From assembly GCA_963969395.1 (NCBI GenBank), contig OZ017797.1, positions 24,242,001 through 24,306,000 on the forward strand: 64,000 nt of DNA. The letters run 5' to 3'. The translations under genes and the position numbers were made by a program. This stretch comes from Pseudoscleropodium purum (lineage: Eukaryota > Streptophyta > Bryopsida > Hypnales > Brachytheciaceae). Within the stretch, counting starts at the first letter, position 1, and each line of letters opens with the position of its first letter. Below are positions 1 to 12,710 of this stretch, piece after piece. The notes under the pieces were generated by a model. The model searched no databases and had not been told where the DNA came from. It worked only from the letters and a program-made list of their open reading frames with translations.

Positions 1-868
1 ATTCAAAAAAAAAACATGCCTAAATCTTCTATTTAATTTCAAAAAGATCCAATCAAAATTGTCTTTGTAGGAACTGACTTGACCTTCAAATTATTCATTG
101 AACAAACATTTGGTCTTTAAGGAATTAACCCCTATAGTAAATGTCCAAGCCTTTTCAAGTGTATTTTGACTATGAAAAAAGAACATGGGCTTATAGTTAT
201 CCCCAACAAAGCAAATTGTTTTCTTTTTCAAAATCTAACCATATAGATATTTAAAGAGCTTGCTTATTAGTATGCATACCAATTTTGAGTGCAAAATTGT
301 ATAGGGGTTGCGAGATTATAAGAAGAGAAATGTATGTTTTCTATTTTATTATGCTGCCCCTCCATCAATGGTTTAGGAATTTGCACATAAATGTTTTTGG
401 GGATTTGAGGTGATATGAACAACTTCAAATTGTATTAGCACACTAAAATGCACTTTCAAAAAATTTAATTTCACATAAAAAGGTATCAAATTCATTACAA
501 AATTCATCTTACAATTGTTGAAAAACAAATTTTCTTATAAGAAAAAATTGCAAATAATTCCAAATCAATACTTGCATGTTTAAATTTTCAATGGTGAAAA
601 TTATGAAAACACTTTAATCTTTCCTTTGGGACCATTTTCAAAGCAAATGAATAAGTGACAATTTTTAAAATCTCAAATAAAATAAAATTGGTAAACTTTG
701 CTCAAAGTCAAAAAATGAAGTAAAATTTGCAAGCTTTATTCTTCCACTAATGGATATATATGACTTTGAAGACCTCTCAAAATCCAAATGTTACCTTTTC
801 CAATGAAGAATAATTTGAAATAGTTAACCTTCAAAAATGTCTGAATTTTTTTAAATGGGCAAAGCAAT

Positions 869-2107
869 TTAACCCCTAAAGTTCCTTGACTATGTTTTCA
901 TTAAAAATGCTCCCAAACTGCCATTTTTAGTATAAGTACCAAATTTTTGAATTTTTTTTTTTGAATGCACTTAATTGTAGGATCTTGTATTATAGTAGTT
1001 TAAAAAGATGTGGAAAAAATTTCAAAAGAATCCACTATGTGGATTGCAAGATCTTAGTATTTGAACTTGCAAAAGTGCCATTTTTTGACCCTATTGAAAT
1101 CTGGGCAACTGCAGCTCAGTAGGTTAGATTTGCATGAAATAAAATACAAAATGATTTTAACTTTGGACTTTCTTTCTTAATACATTAGAAGATTTGGGGG
1201 GCCTCCAGATGCCTGTGAGTTATCAGAGTCTGCGAATGTAGGAAACATATTCAGCGCAATAGTTTGATGTGGTTAAGACCCTGCTACGTCATTGACCAAT
1301 TTTATTTAATTTCTAAATTAAATTAAATTAATTTTTTTGCATTTGGAGACTAAAATTATTTATTTATTTATTTATTTATATTTATGAAAAAGAAAATTAT
1401 GACAACGGGTCGTTCCCCTCGCTGTGAGGAATAGTTGCAGGGGAACAGGCCTGAAATAGGCTTTTGGACCCCCCAAAACTCTTCGAATGACAAGTTGGCT
1501 ACATGTTTGAAAATTTTCAAATCATTTGGAATTGTTTAACATATAGAAAAAAATTAGTAAGTAGAATGAAGTAGGAAATGATGCAAAATACTAAATTGTT
1601 AATAATTTATTTATAAAATTGAAAAACACCAATCCCAATGGTTGAAATGTTGTAATAAGTAATATATATTCTATCCATTTATTTTTTTCCAAAATTATTG
1701 AAAATTGAATTAAATATAGGATTTCAAAGTTTATTTTAGAGTAGAAAGTCCAAAACTGCCCGCAAACTAAAAATCCTCATAACTTTTGACTCACTAATTG
1801 AAATGGAATTATTCAAAGCTTTCCATGCATATATGAACATAATAAACCAATTTCAAATTTTAACTTTTGAAAAAAGTGATTTTTTTAGAGCTACCCGAGC
1901 TGCCTAAGTTGACATCTTAACAAATTTATTGCTTAATAACTTTTGACTCATACTTCCAAATGTCTTGAAATTTGACATACTAAAAGATGTTCCTTGTCCA
2001 GACCATGTGAAAAACTTTGGGCTAAAATAAATCAAATCTCTGCTCATAGGTACCTACCCAAAAAATTTATAATGCCAAAAACACCATGCTAGTCTTTTAG
2101 AGGTTAA
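869..2107 (+). mobile_element. TTAA-bounded non-autonomous element, family A copy A1
   Basis: Left end TTAACCCCTAAAGTTCC at 869; right end CTTTTAGAGGTTAA ending at 2107. It is inserted in family-B copy B1, and the homologous place in B2 (54787-54790) has one uninterrupted TTAA. The body matches eight other segments of the window. Family landmarks are a motif near ACTGCCATTTCTAG close to the left end, ATTGCAAGATATTAGCATTT about 200 bp in, and ATAACTTTTGACTCA in the right half. A further ~300 bp element (1183-1489) is nested inside. No coding capacity. Confidence 0.8.
1183..1489. mobile_element. ~300 bp MITE, family C copy C1
   Basis: Terminal inverted repeats: CATTAGAAGA followed by a G-run at the left, and the reverse complement (C-run, then CTTCGAATG) at the right. 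Two other copies lie at 26394-26694 and 27103-27400 and share subterminal blocks such as GAGTTATCAGAG and TTCCCCTCGCTG. It is GC-richer at both ends with an A/T-run core. It interrupts family-A element A1. I could not settle its target-site duplication, so the superfamily is open. Confidence 0.7.
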
Positions 2108-2168
2108 CTACCTACAACAAAATGAGCTTGAAATTCCAAATTGACCATATATGGCATCTAGAGGTTAA

Positions 2169-3590
2169 AAAAGAGGAATAACTCTAACCATTCTAATTAG
2201 TTGGTATATATGAAGAGTATATAATGATCGTTCATTACGATCTCATGTTGGGCTCCCAAAGAGCAATTCAAGTGGCTTTTAGATTAGGTACCTATATAAA
2301 TAGGAAAGCATCATACTATCTAATTTTATTTAGGAGTTCAAGTTTTATAGCCACCTTTGCATCTCCAAGACTTAAAGAGGAGTTTTTTTGCACTTCAAAT
2401 GGCGCTAATAACTTTTGAACCTTTTAATAGCTTGGACATGCAAGGGTGGCACCAAAAATTTAATATAGGAGGAGGAAAATTCAATGTGGCTGGAAAGCAT
2501 GCAATCATGGCACCATAAGTGAAACCAAAAACTCCACAAAGAATGAAGACAACTCAATGTGATTAAAGTGGAGGTTATCATACCTAATTGTTAATTAAAA
2601 AATAACAAGTTGAATCAAAATACAAATACAATCCAAAATAAGAATTGAAAGTGGCACCAAATGAAGTGCAATATTTCAATGACTTAAAAGATAATTATAG
2701 TATGGACAAAAGTTTGTCTTCATGTTGAAACAGATTCAATGACAATGATAATTCCAATTGCATCTCTTTCATACCTTCAAAGCTTAAAAATGGTCATGTA
2801 TTCAATCAATATGATACCATATTTGACTATCATAAGGTCTAAATGTTAGAATGGCATATAAATAAATATGCTAATCATTGAATTATGAATCCAACAATAT
2901 GTATCTTGTAATATTTTAATATATAATTTATATTCTAAGAATCAAATACAATTTTATGAGTATGATCCCTTTAGACGTTTTAATGTGGTGTGTATTGTTC
3001 AATCCAAGGGTAATATAATTGATTGTTGACTTTTCAACTTTAATATGGCCTCATCTCATTGGCAACTTGCCACCATTGCCATCACAAATTGCAACTCATA
3101 GCCTTCTTTCTTTTCAACTTGCTTCCTACACCCTCGGATCATGAAGATCAAAAGTTGTGATTGAAAAATGTACTACTGATTATGTATTAGATAACCTATT
3201 CGGTGCTAGTGCGGCTCATCACTTAACTAATACATATCTCCTGGGGTGCAACTCTGGGGGTGCAAATCTCCGTCAAAAACGTATGAATGAAACTCATCCA
3301 TTCCCCAGTTCGATTCATCCACGAAACTCGTTCATCATCCCATGGCGGGACTGTCGTGCCCACGCCTCAATGAATAATGTGAACGCTTCCAAGGTAGGTT
3401 CCCGATTTTGAAAGACCTGGATCCCATGCACTTTATCAGTGACTCTTGGGACCCACGCTACTCACTCCTTCAGTTCAACTTGTCGTCGACATGCAGTCTG
3501 GACGAATGACATCCAATAGCGTCAGGACAAACGTGCAGCGAGAGGGATGGATGAACACTACATTCATCCTTAACGAAATTTCACAAGTTC
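2169..3590. other. AT-rich intergenic DNA, no gene recognised
   Basis: No exon-like reading frame or repeat boundary is visible up to about 3150. From about 3150 the base composition rises towards that of the downstream gene, and short open stretches (3157-3411, 3446-3673) have no recognisable protein content. The last part is probably promoter or 5' leader of the Alfin-like gene. Confidence 0.4.
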
Positions 3591-4103
3591 GTGAGGGGTG
3601 GGGGAGACGAGCCGAGGGCTTGTTGAGTTTGCTTCCGTCGTTGCTGTTTTGGTGCTTTGAGCTCGCGTTGTGACGAGCTTGGAGCCCGGCGGCTTTCCTT
3701 GCTCGCCATCGCCAGTGGAGAGGTGCGTTCGGTGGAGGCGAAGGCGCTACTTTATCGTGTGCGGAAGCGGAGACCGGTGCACATTGTCGCGCCGGAAACG
3801 GTAAGGGCGGGACGACGAGGGTTTTAGTCTCCGGAGTAGGGTTTGAGGAGTCGGGAGAGAGGAGGCGCGAGTTTCAAGATACCAAGTCCTGGTGATTGCG
3901 AGTCCTGGCAGAAAGGAAAGCGTTACGCGCTCTGTCTGTCGTCATCGCGCTTATTTTTTCCTCGGAGAAAGTTGTAGGGCGTTATAGGTTGATTTTCCGA
4001 GGGAGTGAGCGAGCGAGAGAACGAGCGTTGTATTTTGGTTGCCGCGCTTAGTTCTTTTTCGTGAGAGTGCTGGTGCCGCTTTGTCTGGTTTTTTTGTGAC
4101 AAC
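3591..4103 (+). promoter_or_regulatory. Probable promoter-proximal region and 5' UTR of the Alfin-like gene
   Basis: About 500 bp of GC- and CpG-rich sequence directly precede the ATG at 4104, in sharp contrast to the AT-rich DNA before 3100. No clear TATA box was found near it, so a broad CpG-type start is plausible for this housekeeping gene. The transcription start cannot be placed from sequence alone. Confidence 0.4.
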
Positions 4104-6280
4104 ATGGAGGGAGCCTCGGTGGCGACGAATCCGCGGACTGTCGATGAGGTGTTTAAGGACTTTAAGGGCCGGCGATTGGGAATGCTGAAGGCCCTTACTT
4201 CTGGTAGGTCTATGGGAGGTTTGATTTTCGGTTGTTGCCCTGTGTTGAAGAATTGCAGTTATTTTTCGATATATATATTTTTTGTTTGCATAAGATGACT
4301 TATAACGTGGTTAAGAAGAAACTTGCGAAAATGGCCATGCGCGACTCGGTACTGTAATGTTTTGCATGGCTTTGGGCGTTGCTTTGTTTGTTCGAGAATA
4401 TTAACGTTGGACCTCTTTTGTTAACTTTGACGGTGTTTGCTTTTTTTTTATTGTTTGCATGGGATTTACTCCTTTTTTTACTATATTTTTGTGAGAGGTT
4501 TCGTTTCCTGAAACTGACTGATCCAGACTTTTGTTTAGCTATTGTTTCTGGGACTCGCAACTCACTGTTTTCTTTTTCTCTCTCCTCTGCAGAAGTTGAG
4601 GAGTTCTATCGCCAGTGCGACCCAGGTAAGAAATCACCCGCAGAGCTGTGAAAGAGAGTCCCGTGGCTGTTTGACGGTTTACTTCTAGCTTTACCTCAAG
4701 GTTTATTGTCTTAGTGTTATTCTATCAGTAGGAGTGGAATTTAGAGCTCTGATTACCCTGCGATGTCGTCGGATATTACTGTAGTTTTTAATGAAATCGT
4801 CCGGGTTGAATTATCAACAAACTTACTCTTAGAAGCAGATTTAGACGGAGTGGGAAAATTTGTAAGCTTACTAATGGATTTTTATTTTTTGTCATGAATT
4901 GATCTGTTGTGGGTTGAAATTGCATTTTAGCCGAGGAGGTTCTGTCATATTGTATATATTGTTTATGTTACGCTGAGGAACAATTATATTCAAGAAAAAT
5001 ACGCTTCTCAATTGCAGAGAAGGAGAACTTGTGTTTATATGGTTACCCGGAAGAGGCATGGGAAGTAAATTTGCCTGCGGAGGAGGTTCCACCAGAACTT
5101 CCCGAACCTGCACTTGGAATCAACTTCGCTAGAGACGGCATGCAGCGTAAAGATTGGCTATCTTTGGTCGCCGTGCATAGTGATGCCTGGCTACTCGCTG
5201 TTGCTTTTTATTATGGAGCCCGGTTTGACAAGATCGAGAGGTCAGTTTATCCAATGGGTAGAATGCATGTGATTGTCTATTGTATGTAATCAGGACTACC
5301 AGCTGAATGTTTCACCCTGAACAGCAGCCTTCAGCTGTCAGATGAGCCTTTTATTACTCGTTTCTAGTAGACAATTACTAAATCATGACCAGGAAGCTTG
5401 ACGTTTTCATTACGATTTAGGAAATTATGAACGCGGACGTGAGGGTTATGTTGTCTGCATCGTGGGGGACAAGTTCATTGTTTGAGCTTCGTCATACAGA
5501 ATCTTTAATATGCACCGACTTACCTCAATTCGAGGAGAAGATGTCTTGATCTTGCTTTCTAAGAAGGATGTTTATGTGGTTCTTGTAGGAAGCGTCTCTT
5601 CAATATGATAAATGAGCTTCCAACGGTATTTGACATAGTGACTGGGAAGAAACTTGTGAAGGACAAGCCTGCGGTTAATAATAACTCTGGCAGCAAAGCA
5701 AAGTCTACCACAAAGGTGGTAAGTGCAGACAAAGAAACTGCCTGAGCATATCATAATGAGTGTGCCCGTCGTTTCTTTTTGAATTAGGTTGTGTCCGCCA
5801 TGTCATTGTGGCAAGGAACTCGGTATTGTCTTTTGGATTAGCAAGGTCCTCGCCCTCTAGATTTGCACTAATGAGTGTAATAGCTGGAATTCATTTGATG
5901 GTAATGCATGACATGTCGACGTACCCTATTTTCGTTACAACCTTGCGCCAGAAACTAAACAGGTGCAGTGAGGTATTGATGGCACTTGCGGTTCTCCTGT
6001 TGTTTTTCAGCAGCAGGTGACTCAATCGAAGCCAGCAAAGCCTGCTCCACCACCACCAAAGGATGAGGAAGATGCTCTTGATGAGGAGGATGAGGAGGAA
6101 CATGGAGACACCTTCTGTGGAAGTTGCGACGGTCCTTATACAGCTGATGAATTCTGGATCGGCTGTGATATTTGTGAGAAGTGGTTTCACGGCAAGTGTG
6201 TGAAAATTACACCAGCTCGAGCAGAACACATTAAGCAATACAAGTGTCCATCTTGCAGCAACAAAAGGGCTCGTACGTAA
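4104..6280 (+). CDS. Alfin-like PHD-finger protein (H3K4me2/3 reader), 5 exons, 251 aa
   Basis: Proposed exons 4104-4203, 4593-4625, 5018-5240, 5589-5718 and 6011-6280, all with GT/AG borders and compatible phases, give 251 residues, the normal size for this plant-only family. Residues ~8-135 form the Alfin domain ([79 protein letters not shown]). A Lys/Ser and Pro linker and an acidic stretch (~180-195) follow. The C-terminal PHD finger (~198-246) keeps the Cys4-His-Cys3 ligands (CGSC, CDIC, HGKC, CPSC) and the DEFWIGCD strand. In the family the PHD finger binds di-/trimethylated H3K4 and the Alfin domain contacts chromatin partners such as PRC1-like proteins, so a nuclear location is inferred. 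The exon 5 acceptor is a CAGCAGCAG run, so products one or two Gln shorter are possible. No missing key residue was seen. Confidence 0.93.
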
Positions 6281-7250
6281 CTTTATCAGGCCACAGTTTC
6301 TTGTCATGTTAGCCTTCCACAGAATGCACCCTTCGCCCTGTCCTAGACCAGTGTGCACAACAATGGTCCCGGACCTGGGGGACTAGCTTCAGTGTTGATG
6401 AGATTTAGTTGATTGCATTTGGAAAGGCTGAGGATCCATCTTTCTGACTGTCTAGTTTCAGCGAAGGTGCCCACTTGTTTGCCGATCAGGTAGTTTGCAG
6501 GATAAGGAAATCAGGTACTGTGGGACTTGTTGTGTGCATGGTTCTGCACACGTTAAGTTGGCTATTCGCTATTACCACGTTTTTCTATCTCTGTGGGCTA
6601 TTGAGGGTAATGTGAGATTTTGCTTATTTGTCTTTTGCTTTCTGGATCTGTACCTTTGATCGTGCCGAGGCTCTCTCGCCGTGATACATAGATTTTCAAA
6701 TTTTGTGTTCAGAATTTACCGATGGTATAAAGTTTGGCTTGTTGCTGGGTGCCTTTGCCCTTAGCTTAATTTGTATTGATTTTACAACTTGGCCAGTGCC
6801 ATTGGTGTTGTTCCCTCCAAAAGTTTCTGATATTCTCTTTTTTAGTAACAAAGGAGGTGTTGATTGAATGTGCAGTATCTGCCTAGGGTGGCCATGGAAG
6901 TCTCAACATGTCCGGAGATTAGTTAGTTCTTGGTGTTGCTACGTTCTTCAGACTCTGTAATCGTTGTTCAGCTCTCTTCTTGAATTTGCAGTGTAAAATT
7001 TTCTTTTATTTGGGTTTGACTGCTAGGTGATATGGCATTATATGTCTTCATTTTAGTGCAAATGTAGTTGCTGTACATCTTTCCGAAAGAGCAGGATCAT
7101 CATCGGCTTGCGTGTTTGACTTGTGAGGATCTGTCGAGGTGTACAACATGTAGACTAGCGAAGGTTTGAAAGAGTCTGAATGCATTGACTACCACAGCCT
7201 TGAATTGATGGGGTGCAATAAAGCAATGTAAAAATCACACTTGGAATCTT
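6281..7250 (+). other. Probable long 3' UTR and downstream region of the Alfin-like gene
   Basis: The sequence after the stop codon keeps gene-like, T-rich but not extremely AT-rich composition for about 950 bp and then turns into AT-rich intergenic DNA. An AATAAA at 7217-7222 is a candidate poly(A) signal near the composition change. No second gene was recognised here. Confidence 0.35.
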
Positions 7251-9739
7251 CAATTTTTGTTGTGACCAGGTTGTACCCAAACATTTACAGTCTAGCTTTT
7301 TCCTGCTGTGACTGGAATTGGCATCTGTCAAGTCAATTGAAGTTGGATCATTGTTTCATCAAACTTTCTCTTTTAGACTCTTTTGTTTGCCTTCAGTAAC
7401 TTCTAGATACACAATGAAGTTGCATAATTCTTTGGGTAGTACAGATTTTTGTGTGGGCAGTTTGCTCTTATTCATTTGTAATTCCATTAGATGTAAGGCT
7501 GAAAGGAGAGTTGTAAGAGACAAGAAAACTCACTCAAAATTTAAAGTATTTCTATTATTGTACATGTGGGTTACGTTCAACAAAGGTGCTGAACTGGAAT
7601 TTTCCATGTCAGACTTTGAAAGGTCCACATCACAATGGACCAATCACAAGATGACACATGGTAATTTATTTTTATAGAAATTACTTAATTTATGCTGAAT
7701 CTAACTGTCATGTAGGGTAGAATGAGTCCTTACAAATCAATAAGGTTAGAAAAAGTAGTAGATTATTTGGGAGTTGCTTGCCATTGTATCATTGTTTGGA
7801 TTGGAATTCAGATTTTGCCTTAAAATTAATTCACCCAAGGTCCTATAAAATTCATATAAAGGAGGGGCAATCTTTCTTTATTGCTAACACAAATTTAGGG
7901 AATTTTGAAACCTTACTCTTCTGCAAAGGTTTTCTTTCATTTTTGATTACATCCGAGCTTAGAATGACTCATATTTGGTATCATTTATAATATGGTCAAA
8001 CATCTTGTTTAAGATAAATTTAGTCTTTTAAATTATATTCAAATATCAATCTTATTAGTGTGCCATTGCTATAGCCAAAGTAAAAGTAAAAGTAATTTTC
8101 TAAGTTTATAATTTATAAAAAGTTCAAAATTCAATCATTTTCTCAATGTAGGTCTGAACACCACAAAACAAAGCATGTGCATCCCTCCTTACAAAGGGCT
8201 TTCCAATGGTATCAAGAGTACAAACAAGGGACACATAATCCCAAAGATATCAACGTAAAAAAACAAAAAAACAAAAAAACTTAAGGTATGGATGCTTTTA
8301 ATATGTAGTATTATGGATATTCTATCATTGCAAAAAAAATCAATTCATTTCATGAAAATTATTATTATTATAATTTTGTAGCTAAAGGTGAAAATAAACT
8401 AGTAAATATAATAAAAACAATCCAATTATTACATACTAATTTTTTTTCAAGATACAAATAACAATGGAGATTGGTGTGAAGATTTATCAATTAATGCTTT
8501 TACATTTTATGCTCCAAACAAGCTTGTTAATGATATTTAAGTCAAATGCCACTATCAAGCTAAATTCATCCTTTTATATATAATTGATATATAAATTTGA
8601 TATTTTTTCATTTGTAAAAGGGTGTATTTTCTATTGTTGTAGATTCCTTCAAAAAATTTGATGATTTAATTACAAAACTAAAAATGAAATTATATCAATT
8701 ATAATTTATATTAGAATAACTTCAATTTTCTTACCATAAATGAAGGTTAGAATGAGAAATATAATTTTGAAATCCAAATTTCAAAACCATTTAAAAAGAA
8801 GAAAATATGAATGAAATATGCACAGTATTGTGCAATTTTTATTCTACTATACATACATCTTGCAATTGCAATAATTCTTTCACCTAAAAAAATCAAAATC
8901 TTAAAATGGAGTAGAAACAAAACTTGTCAATCTTTGTTTTCATAATTTAAAATCAAATACCAAAATGGTTATTTTGAATGTTACAATGAAGGTTGACCAA
9001 AGCACATCCACTAAGTCTTGGATGCACAAAATTTTGGGGATTAAGAGATTTTTTTTCAATACATCTAAATGAGGAATGAGTCATTTGGTTTCACTAAAAA
9101 TCACATGAAATCTTTTAACAAATTAGGAGATTTTTTAATCCCAAAATGAATTTTTAAAATCCATCCATCCATCCTAGTTGATAAACAACTACTACCAATT
9201 TTTATTTTATCTTTTAGTCCATCTAAGGTAGAGCCACCCATTACCAACCAATATCCCATTAGCAATCAATAGAGGGGTTGAAATTCAAAAAAAGATGTGA
9301 TTAATTTCCAACCATTAGTTCTTGGTTTTTGACCATCAATTCTTCCATTCTTGTCATGACATAGTACTTGGTTTGGAGTGCCAAAGTGAACAACAAGTAG
9401 TCTCTTGGATATGCGATTATAGAATAGTCTAAACATTGGACATGGATTTAGACCAACTTTTGGCTTTCAAAATTCATAGAAATTTTAGTTTAAGCAATAA
9501 AACTACCAAAATTTCTACAATCCCTATCATTTCTATCAATGCACCTTTAAAATATTTGTTTTGCCTTGCACTACTTTAGATCATGTTCACAATTGTTTAT
9601 TTTATTGGTTATGGGTGGATCCACTATACTAAAAGTTAAACTTAAAATTATTATCATAGTATTCTTGAAAAGTAGTCTCAACATCATTGAATAAGAAATT
9701 TCAAGCTTCTCTCAAGTGGGAGGTATCAAAAGCTATAGA

Positions 9740-9770
<31 letters not shown>

Positions 9771-9860
9771 ATAAATCCCATATTGAACACCATGCATGTT
9801 TTCTACAATGAATGTCAACTAAAGTAGATACCCCTACAACCAACACTTTTTGCTACTGAG
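7251..9860. other. AT-rich intergenic DNA, no gene recognised
   Basis: Very AT-rich sequence without exon-like frames. The open stretch at 7318-7677 has no recognisable protein content. A (GA)n microsatellite lies at 9740-9766. Confidence 0.4.
9740..9766. repeat. (GA)n microsatellite
   Basis: About thirteen consecutive GA dinucleotides, ending in GAGGGAGG. Confidence 0.95.
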
Positions 9861-10118
9861 CCTATTTACTATTATTAGATTGCTCAAATTTCCATATTCT
9901 CTTGTTTATTGACAATAAGAAGGAGGTTCCAACACACCAAAGAACACAACATTTGGATTGATACTATATGCAAAAGTTAGGAAGGGAATGTCCAAGTATT
10001 TTTTGGTAGGAGTTCTAAAATCATTTCTTCCACATACATACATATTGATTTTAGAGATGTACACTGATTGACAATGGCAATTTTTAGGCAAGGTGCAATT
10101 TTGGGTGTAAGGTAGAAG
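9861..10118 (+). repeat. Dispersed repeat D, copy D1
   Basis: About 250 bp matching 11161-11408 in the same orientation. Shared blocks include ACTATTATTAGA, CACCAAAGAACA, GCATTTGGAT-like and AAAGTTAGGAAGG stretches, and TTTCTTCCACA. It directly abuts the left inverted repeat of element E1, so D and E may belong to one larger element. No coding capacity. Confidence 0.6.
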
Positions 10119-10496
10119 TACCTATTTCAAATAGGCCCTTTATAATTGCTTCGTAGGCTAACCTATTGTGGACAACAACCAGATGCAATGGTCATTGAAA
10201 ATGATTCTTGGTTTGTACCTTCTCGTCCACTCATCTCTCTCTCCTCTTGGCTTAGGGAGAAGTGCCAAAACTAACCACAATAGGTGAGTCTGTAAAACTA
10301 GAATGGGTCCAGGTACTAAATCCACTTTTACATTCAATAAAATATTCATTTTTGGATTATTTTTGTTTTGTTTTTGGGGGGCATTCTTCCACAACCTTAT
10401 TTTTGCACACACTGAACTCAGTTCCCCATGACTTTCCCACATCATCCAGTCTGAAATGCTTAAGTTATCCAAAATAGGTACTTCTACCTTACCCAC
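10103..10496. mobile_element. Inverted-repeat element E1 (~390 bp)
   Basis: A perfect 21 bp inverted repeat (10107-10127 against 10472-10492; core AAGGTAGAAGTACCTATTT) bounds about 390 bp. The match extends imperfectly outward through a GGGT tip. A second element with closely related tips is at 52585-53020. No transposase frame is present. It is probably a non-autonomous DNA transposon; the target-site duplication was not resolved. Confidence 0.55.
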
Positions 10497-10511
10497 TTTC
10501 CTTCTGATTTT

Positions 10512-10526
10512 GTGTGTGTGTGTGTG
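10512..10526. repeat. (GT)n microsatellite
   Basis: Short run of about seven GT units. Confidence 0.85.
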
Positions 10527-10527
10527 C

Positions 10528-11160
10528 AGAGAAAGGCGAAACAATTAGTACTATCGATAATTATGTTTGCAACCTTTGTGGTATTGAACCTTGAGTCACT
10601 TCGTTTGGCACCTAAGATAAAAGCACATGTTTGCAAGCTACTGTAGTGATTACAAAGGAGCATGCTTAGTTTAGTGGGAGCAAGAACTGTGTGACTGATG
10701 ATCATGGAATGATGAAAGGCATTGGTTTGAATGGCATTTCAGGATGGGATGGTCACATGGTGTTAATAGAGAGGGAGCCAGCACATCCTGGATCTGTACT
10801 AGGCTGCACCTATGATTGATTGTATGTAATGTATTTGAGTCATTGCTTGTCTGATTCTCTCCATCTCAGCATGCCATGTCCACTTCTCTCCAAGAGTGCT
10901 GCACTGGTGATGAGAAGTGCATCTGGGTCTGCAAACAACATCATGAAAACTCATGTGCAACTCAAGTTATTAGAATATTAGGGCACTCTACTTTGATAGC
11001 ATCACTGGACTGCAGGAATTCATTCATTCATTCATTCCTGAAGACATTGGCATTTCCACTCGACTTCCGCCAGTAGTTTGAGAACAAAACTGAACCTTTC
11101 ATGAAGAGACATACCCTCCCAAACCACCACTTTGGGGTACTGCACCGTGCCTGGTTGGTT
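10528..11160. other. Moderately GC-rich unique segment, no gene recognised
   Basis: Composition is less AT-rich than its surroundings and it contains a short ATTC tandem at 11020-11037. The open stretch 10876-11076 has no recognisable protein content. Confidence 0.3.
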
Positions 11161-11408
11161 AGTTACTATTATTAGACTGGTCCAATTTTCATATATTTTC
11201 TTGTTGGCAAGGGAAAGGAGGTTCTAATGCACCAAAGAACAAGGCATTTGGATACTGTATGCGAAAGTTAGGAAGGGTCAAAGTTTGTATTCTTTGGTAG
11301 ATGTTTCAACATTGTTTCTTCCACAAATGTAATGTAGATATTGATTTTGGAGATGTATATAGAGTGATGATGATGGCGGTTGTGGGTCAATGGCGCATTT
11401 GGGGTACC
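11161..11408 (+). repeat. Dispersed repeat D, copy D2
   Basis: Second copy of the segment at 9861-10118, same orientation and order of shared blocks, with small insertions and deletions. Its end differs from D1 in reading GGGGTACCCACC in place of the E1-type tip. Confidence 0.6.
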
Positions 11409-12710
11409 CACCTTATATAATATCTTTAGCAATATTGTAGTATGAGAATGCACTACAAAATTTATAGTTTTAGAAATGGGTACCAAATAGTCATATTGAA
11501 TCAATTTACACTAATTTTATCCTATAGTTCCAATTGTCTTCTTAAGGGACTAATGGAAAAGTCAAATAGGTTCCTCTTATCTCAATTTTTGAGTGATTTT
11601 TTAAAACTATTTTTGAGATTTAAAAAAAAATTAGCTTTTGGGCAATATCATTTTTTTAATATTTCAATTGGTGCTCAAGAGCAAAAATTTATGTTGCACT
11701 CAGTTCAAAATGTTCAATCTTCGGCAACAAAAAAAATAGAAAAAACTCAAAAATGGATTTTTTTTTTTTTTTTTTTTTTCTCATAGGATATATTTTTGAA
11801 TATACAGAAAGATTTGACACATTTTTGTTTGCATTTTGCTCAAAGTTGAGAACTTTACACCAACATAGTGCTTGATTACATTGACTTATGCACAATATAT
11901 TTACTTAGAGATTGATAACAATTGAAATAAAATTCAAGAATTTGAACATTAGTCTTTACAATTGTAGGGATTTTATTTTTCAATTTCATAATATTCTCAA
12001 GTTTTGTTTAATTTTGATATTTAATTTTGATATTCAAAATCTAATATCAAATTTTTAAGGGTTCAAAAAGCGTATTTTCACCCTATGTTTCTTAAAATAT
12101 GCATCTCATACAATTATAAATGCGGAATAGTCTTGAATATTTTTATTAAATTTACAAATTAGCTATGACAAAACTATATAGATATTTGAATGTAGATTTT
12201 TTTGCAAATATCAAAGCTTTAGTTCAAAAGTATTACAAATCAAGCATTCCATGCACCTAGAGTATACAAATAAGACTTTGTATATTAGAATATCCAATTA
12301 CATGAACAAATAAACAAACAAGCACCAAAGAAAAATTATTGAATATGTAATAGATTATGCTATAATAAAAAGTAATCAATAATAATATTTTTAAGGAAGT
12401 ACTGAAGTGTGTTTGTGTTGCTAATCCTTATAGGCACACATTGATGTATTAAGGTGGTTTCATACAATTTAAACCTACATGGTAGAAATTCTTAAATTTC
12501 AAAGTTATTTTTCCATTGGTATTTACAAAATAGAATATAAATGGTGATGAAAAAAATAAATAACTACTATTTTGTGTAGAAAAAAAAATCACTACATGCC
12601 AAAAAACACACTTATATGCCCAACATGTGCATGTTACTAACATCTTTTGAGGTTAATGACCAAAAGTTGTTGCCCTTGCTCTTAATGTGTTTGCAATGCT
12701 ATTATTTCTC
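11409..12710. other. AT-rich intergenic DNA
   Basis: No gene-like frame. It contains a poly-T run at about 11757-11780 and otherwise low-complexity A/T-rich DNA. Confidence 0.4.

Larger units (their letters stand above)
125..2168 (+). mobile_element. TTAA-bounded non-autonomous element, family B copy B1 (carries nested insertions)
   Basis: The element begins with TTAA at 125 followed by CCCCTATAG, and ends with AGAGGTTAA at 2160-2168, so the termini are short imperfect inverted repeats flanked by TTAA. Its body from about 125 to 868 and 2108 to 2168 matches the segment 54056-54853 in the same order and orientation. Between the two halves lies a complete family-A element (869-2107). There is no transposase reading frame. 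A piggyBac-like origin is inferred from the TTAA duplication and CCCC-type tips. Confidence 0.7.

Noticed and set aside
7318..7677. 119-codon plus-strand frame
   Set aside because: Lies at the change from 3' UTR-like to AT-rich DNA, has no domain pattern and no splice context, and is AT-rich in composition like random frames nearby.
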